Below, piece by piece: positions 40,833 to 41,623 of a DNA stretch of 41,623 nt. Position numbers and translations under genes: made by a program. Under the pieces are notes generated by a model. That model saw only the letters and a list, made by a program, of their open reading frames with translations. It searched no databases and had not been told where the DNA came from. This DNA comes from Pseudomonadota bacterium. Lineage in GTDB: Bacteria > Myxococcota_A > Polyangia > Polyangiales > Polyangiaceae. The DNA lies in assembly GCA_023398955.1 (NCBI GenBank), contig JAEWRL010000232.1, positions 1 to 41,623 on the forward strand, given 5' to 3'. Numbering within the stretch: the first letter of the stretch is position 1; each line of letters opens with the position of its first letter.

Positions 40833-41133
40833 GGCTCAGGAGGGGAGGATACTGCAGGAAAGAAGAGGCTCAGAATCTGGTCCGCCCGACCACTCCGTCA
40901 AGCACCTGTCGAGTGGCGACGCGCGACCGGACATGGACCGACGAGCGGCTCTCGCAGGTCCCACAGCGGTTCAACCCTCGCCAAGTTTCGCGGGATTCCT
41001 TCCCACGTCTCTCATGGTTGTCCGCAATCAGCCGTCCGCGATCAGGGCTCCGGACTCCGAGCTGATGGCTGGTGACGGACCGCTCGCTGGAGGCTTCGTT
41101 GGTTCCGGCTACGCCGGGCTAGGGCGTGACGGG
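40833..41133. other. Gap between cysM and the right insertion sequence
   Basis: No convincing gene is seen in this 301-bp stretch; the open plus-strand frames are composition artefacts. Next to the insertion sequence the segment GGGCTAGGGC occurs twice (41118-41127 and 41131-41140), the second copy running into the 33-bp repeat. Confidence 0.45.
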
Positions 41134-41166
41134 CTAGGGCCTGTCCCTGAATGCGTGCCCGTGCCC
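41134..41166. repeat. Right copy of the 33-bp inverted repeat shared with 514-546
   Basis: Identical in 33 of 33 positions to the reverse complement of 514-546. It lies 65 bp from the end of the right transposase gene and faces the interior of the window, as expected for the outer end of an insertion sequence. Confidence 0.85.
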
Positions 41167-41230
41167 CCCAAGTTGACCAAAGTGGACCGCAAGCGCGCCG
41201 TTTCCCGGGGTTTTTGCCCGAAGCTGGTAT

Positions 41231-41623
41231 CTACGCCTGCGCGGAGGCCGCTGGCGTGTGCGTCGGGAACTGCTCCAGGATGTCGCTGGCGTCGACCGCG
41301 AGCAGCAGGCGCATGACTCTCTCGGAGGCTTCGTTGCGAAGCAGGTACTGCTGGCTGCCGATACGCACGGCGGCGACGCGGACCGCGTCTAGCTCCTCGA
41401 GCAAGGCCGCGGCAGCGCGGGGGAGCGTCCGAGATTTGTCGCTGGCGCGCTGCAAGCGCTGCTCGATCAGCCGCTCGACGAGCAGGCTCAGCATGCAGAT
41501 CGTCACATGGCTTTTGATTTTCGGATCGGTGCGATGGAAGGTGGGACGCAGCTTGAGCACGGACTTGATCGTGCGGAAGTCGGCTTCGACTCGGTTCTTG
41601 TTGCGGTAGTCGCTGATGGCTTG
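41231..41623 (-). CDS. Transposase, IS1634/IS4-like DDE type, C-terminal fragment
   Basis: The visible 130 codons read DYRNKNRVEADFRTIKSVLKL and then LRPTFHRTDPKIKSHVTICMLSL, the C-terminal part of IS1634-type transposases; the Glu in NRVEADF is the likely third acidic residue of the catalytic triad. The frame is intact to its stop at 41231. The remainder lies outside the window, so completeness cannot be judged. Its sequence is unrelated to the IS5-type transposase at the other end of the window. Confidence 0.85.
   Translation of the reverse strand, partial: QAISDYRNKNRVEADFRTIKSVLKLRPTFHRTDPKIKSHVTICMLSLLVERLIEQRLQRASDKSRTLPRAAAALLEELDAVRVAAVRIGSQQYLLRNEASERVMRLLLAVDASDILEQFPTHTPAASAQA

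Larger units (their letters stand above)
41134..41623 (-). mobile_element. Partial IS1634/IS4-type insertion sequence, cut by the window edge
   Basis: The element comprises the 33-bp repeat at its inner end and the 3' part of a transposase reading leftwards. It runs off the right edge. The boundary at 41134 is inferred from the repeat; the transposase assignment is direct. Confidence 0.65.

Overview
The window is GC-rich, densely coded bacterial DNA. It most resembles a myxobacterium (Polyangia/Myxococcota), an inference from protein style rather than from any marker gene. The signs are lipoproteins with long Gly/Ser/Ala linkers followed by cysteine-rich repeats, an FHA-type enhancer-binding-protein relative, a receiver protein with a DUF4388 (PATAN) tail, a Pro/Ala/Glu-rich membrane protein ending in a PEGA domain, and frequent GTG/TTG starts. 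No rRNA, tRNA or CRISPR array was recognised.

Layout. Positions 1-546 hold the end of a broken IS5-family insertion sequence. Positions 571-2256 carry a YfcE-like metallophosphoesterase and an unknown protein. Positions 2309-6627 are a minus-strand operon: rimI, pyrK, pyrD, a HAD hydrolase and a lipoprotein. The last four are joined by three consecutive 4-nt stop/start overlaps, using TTG, ATG and GTG starts. Positions 6798-11743 carry a receiver-DUF4388 protein, aspS, and an FHA-AAA+ regulator whose sigma54-contact motif is missing. From 11916 to 18809 come a cysteine-rich exported protein, a ZIP metal transporter, two probable outer-membrane proteins, a second metallophosphoesterase, a small YdcZ-type membrane protein, and a translationally coupled pair made of a membrane protein and a protein resembling the human B12-processing enzyme MMACHC. 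Positions 18937-23607 hold a PlsB-like acyltransferase, two coupled unknown proteins and a two-domain PPK2/PAP enzyme. Positions 23944-28986 are a run of surface or envelope proteins: a lipoprotein with three CBM2-like domains on collagen-like linkers, a Cys-repeat lipoprotein, and the PEGA membrane protein.

From 29012 to 40832 every gene is on the minus strand. In transcription order these are cysM and osmC (coupled), a Wzc-type tyrosine kinase with two multi-spanning polysaccharide-assembly proteins, a DUF2849-sulfite reductase fusion overlapping a DUF934 gene, and argG. Sulfite reductase, DUF934 and CysM point to sulfur assimilation and cysteine synthesis. The Wzc, polymerase/ligase and membrane-protein trio points to exopolysaccharide export. 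Positions 41134-41623 hold the end of a second insertion sequence, of IS1634/IS4 type.

The most notable structure is a perfect 33-bp inverted repeat (514-546 and 41134-41166) that brackets almost the whole window and sits at the inner end of both insertion sequences although their transposases belong to different families. The most notable genes are the MMACHC-like protein with an added Cys cluster, the DUF2849-CysI fusion, the degenerate FHA-AAA+ regulator and the triple-CBM2 lipoprotein.
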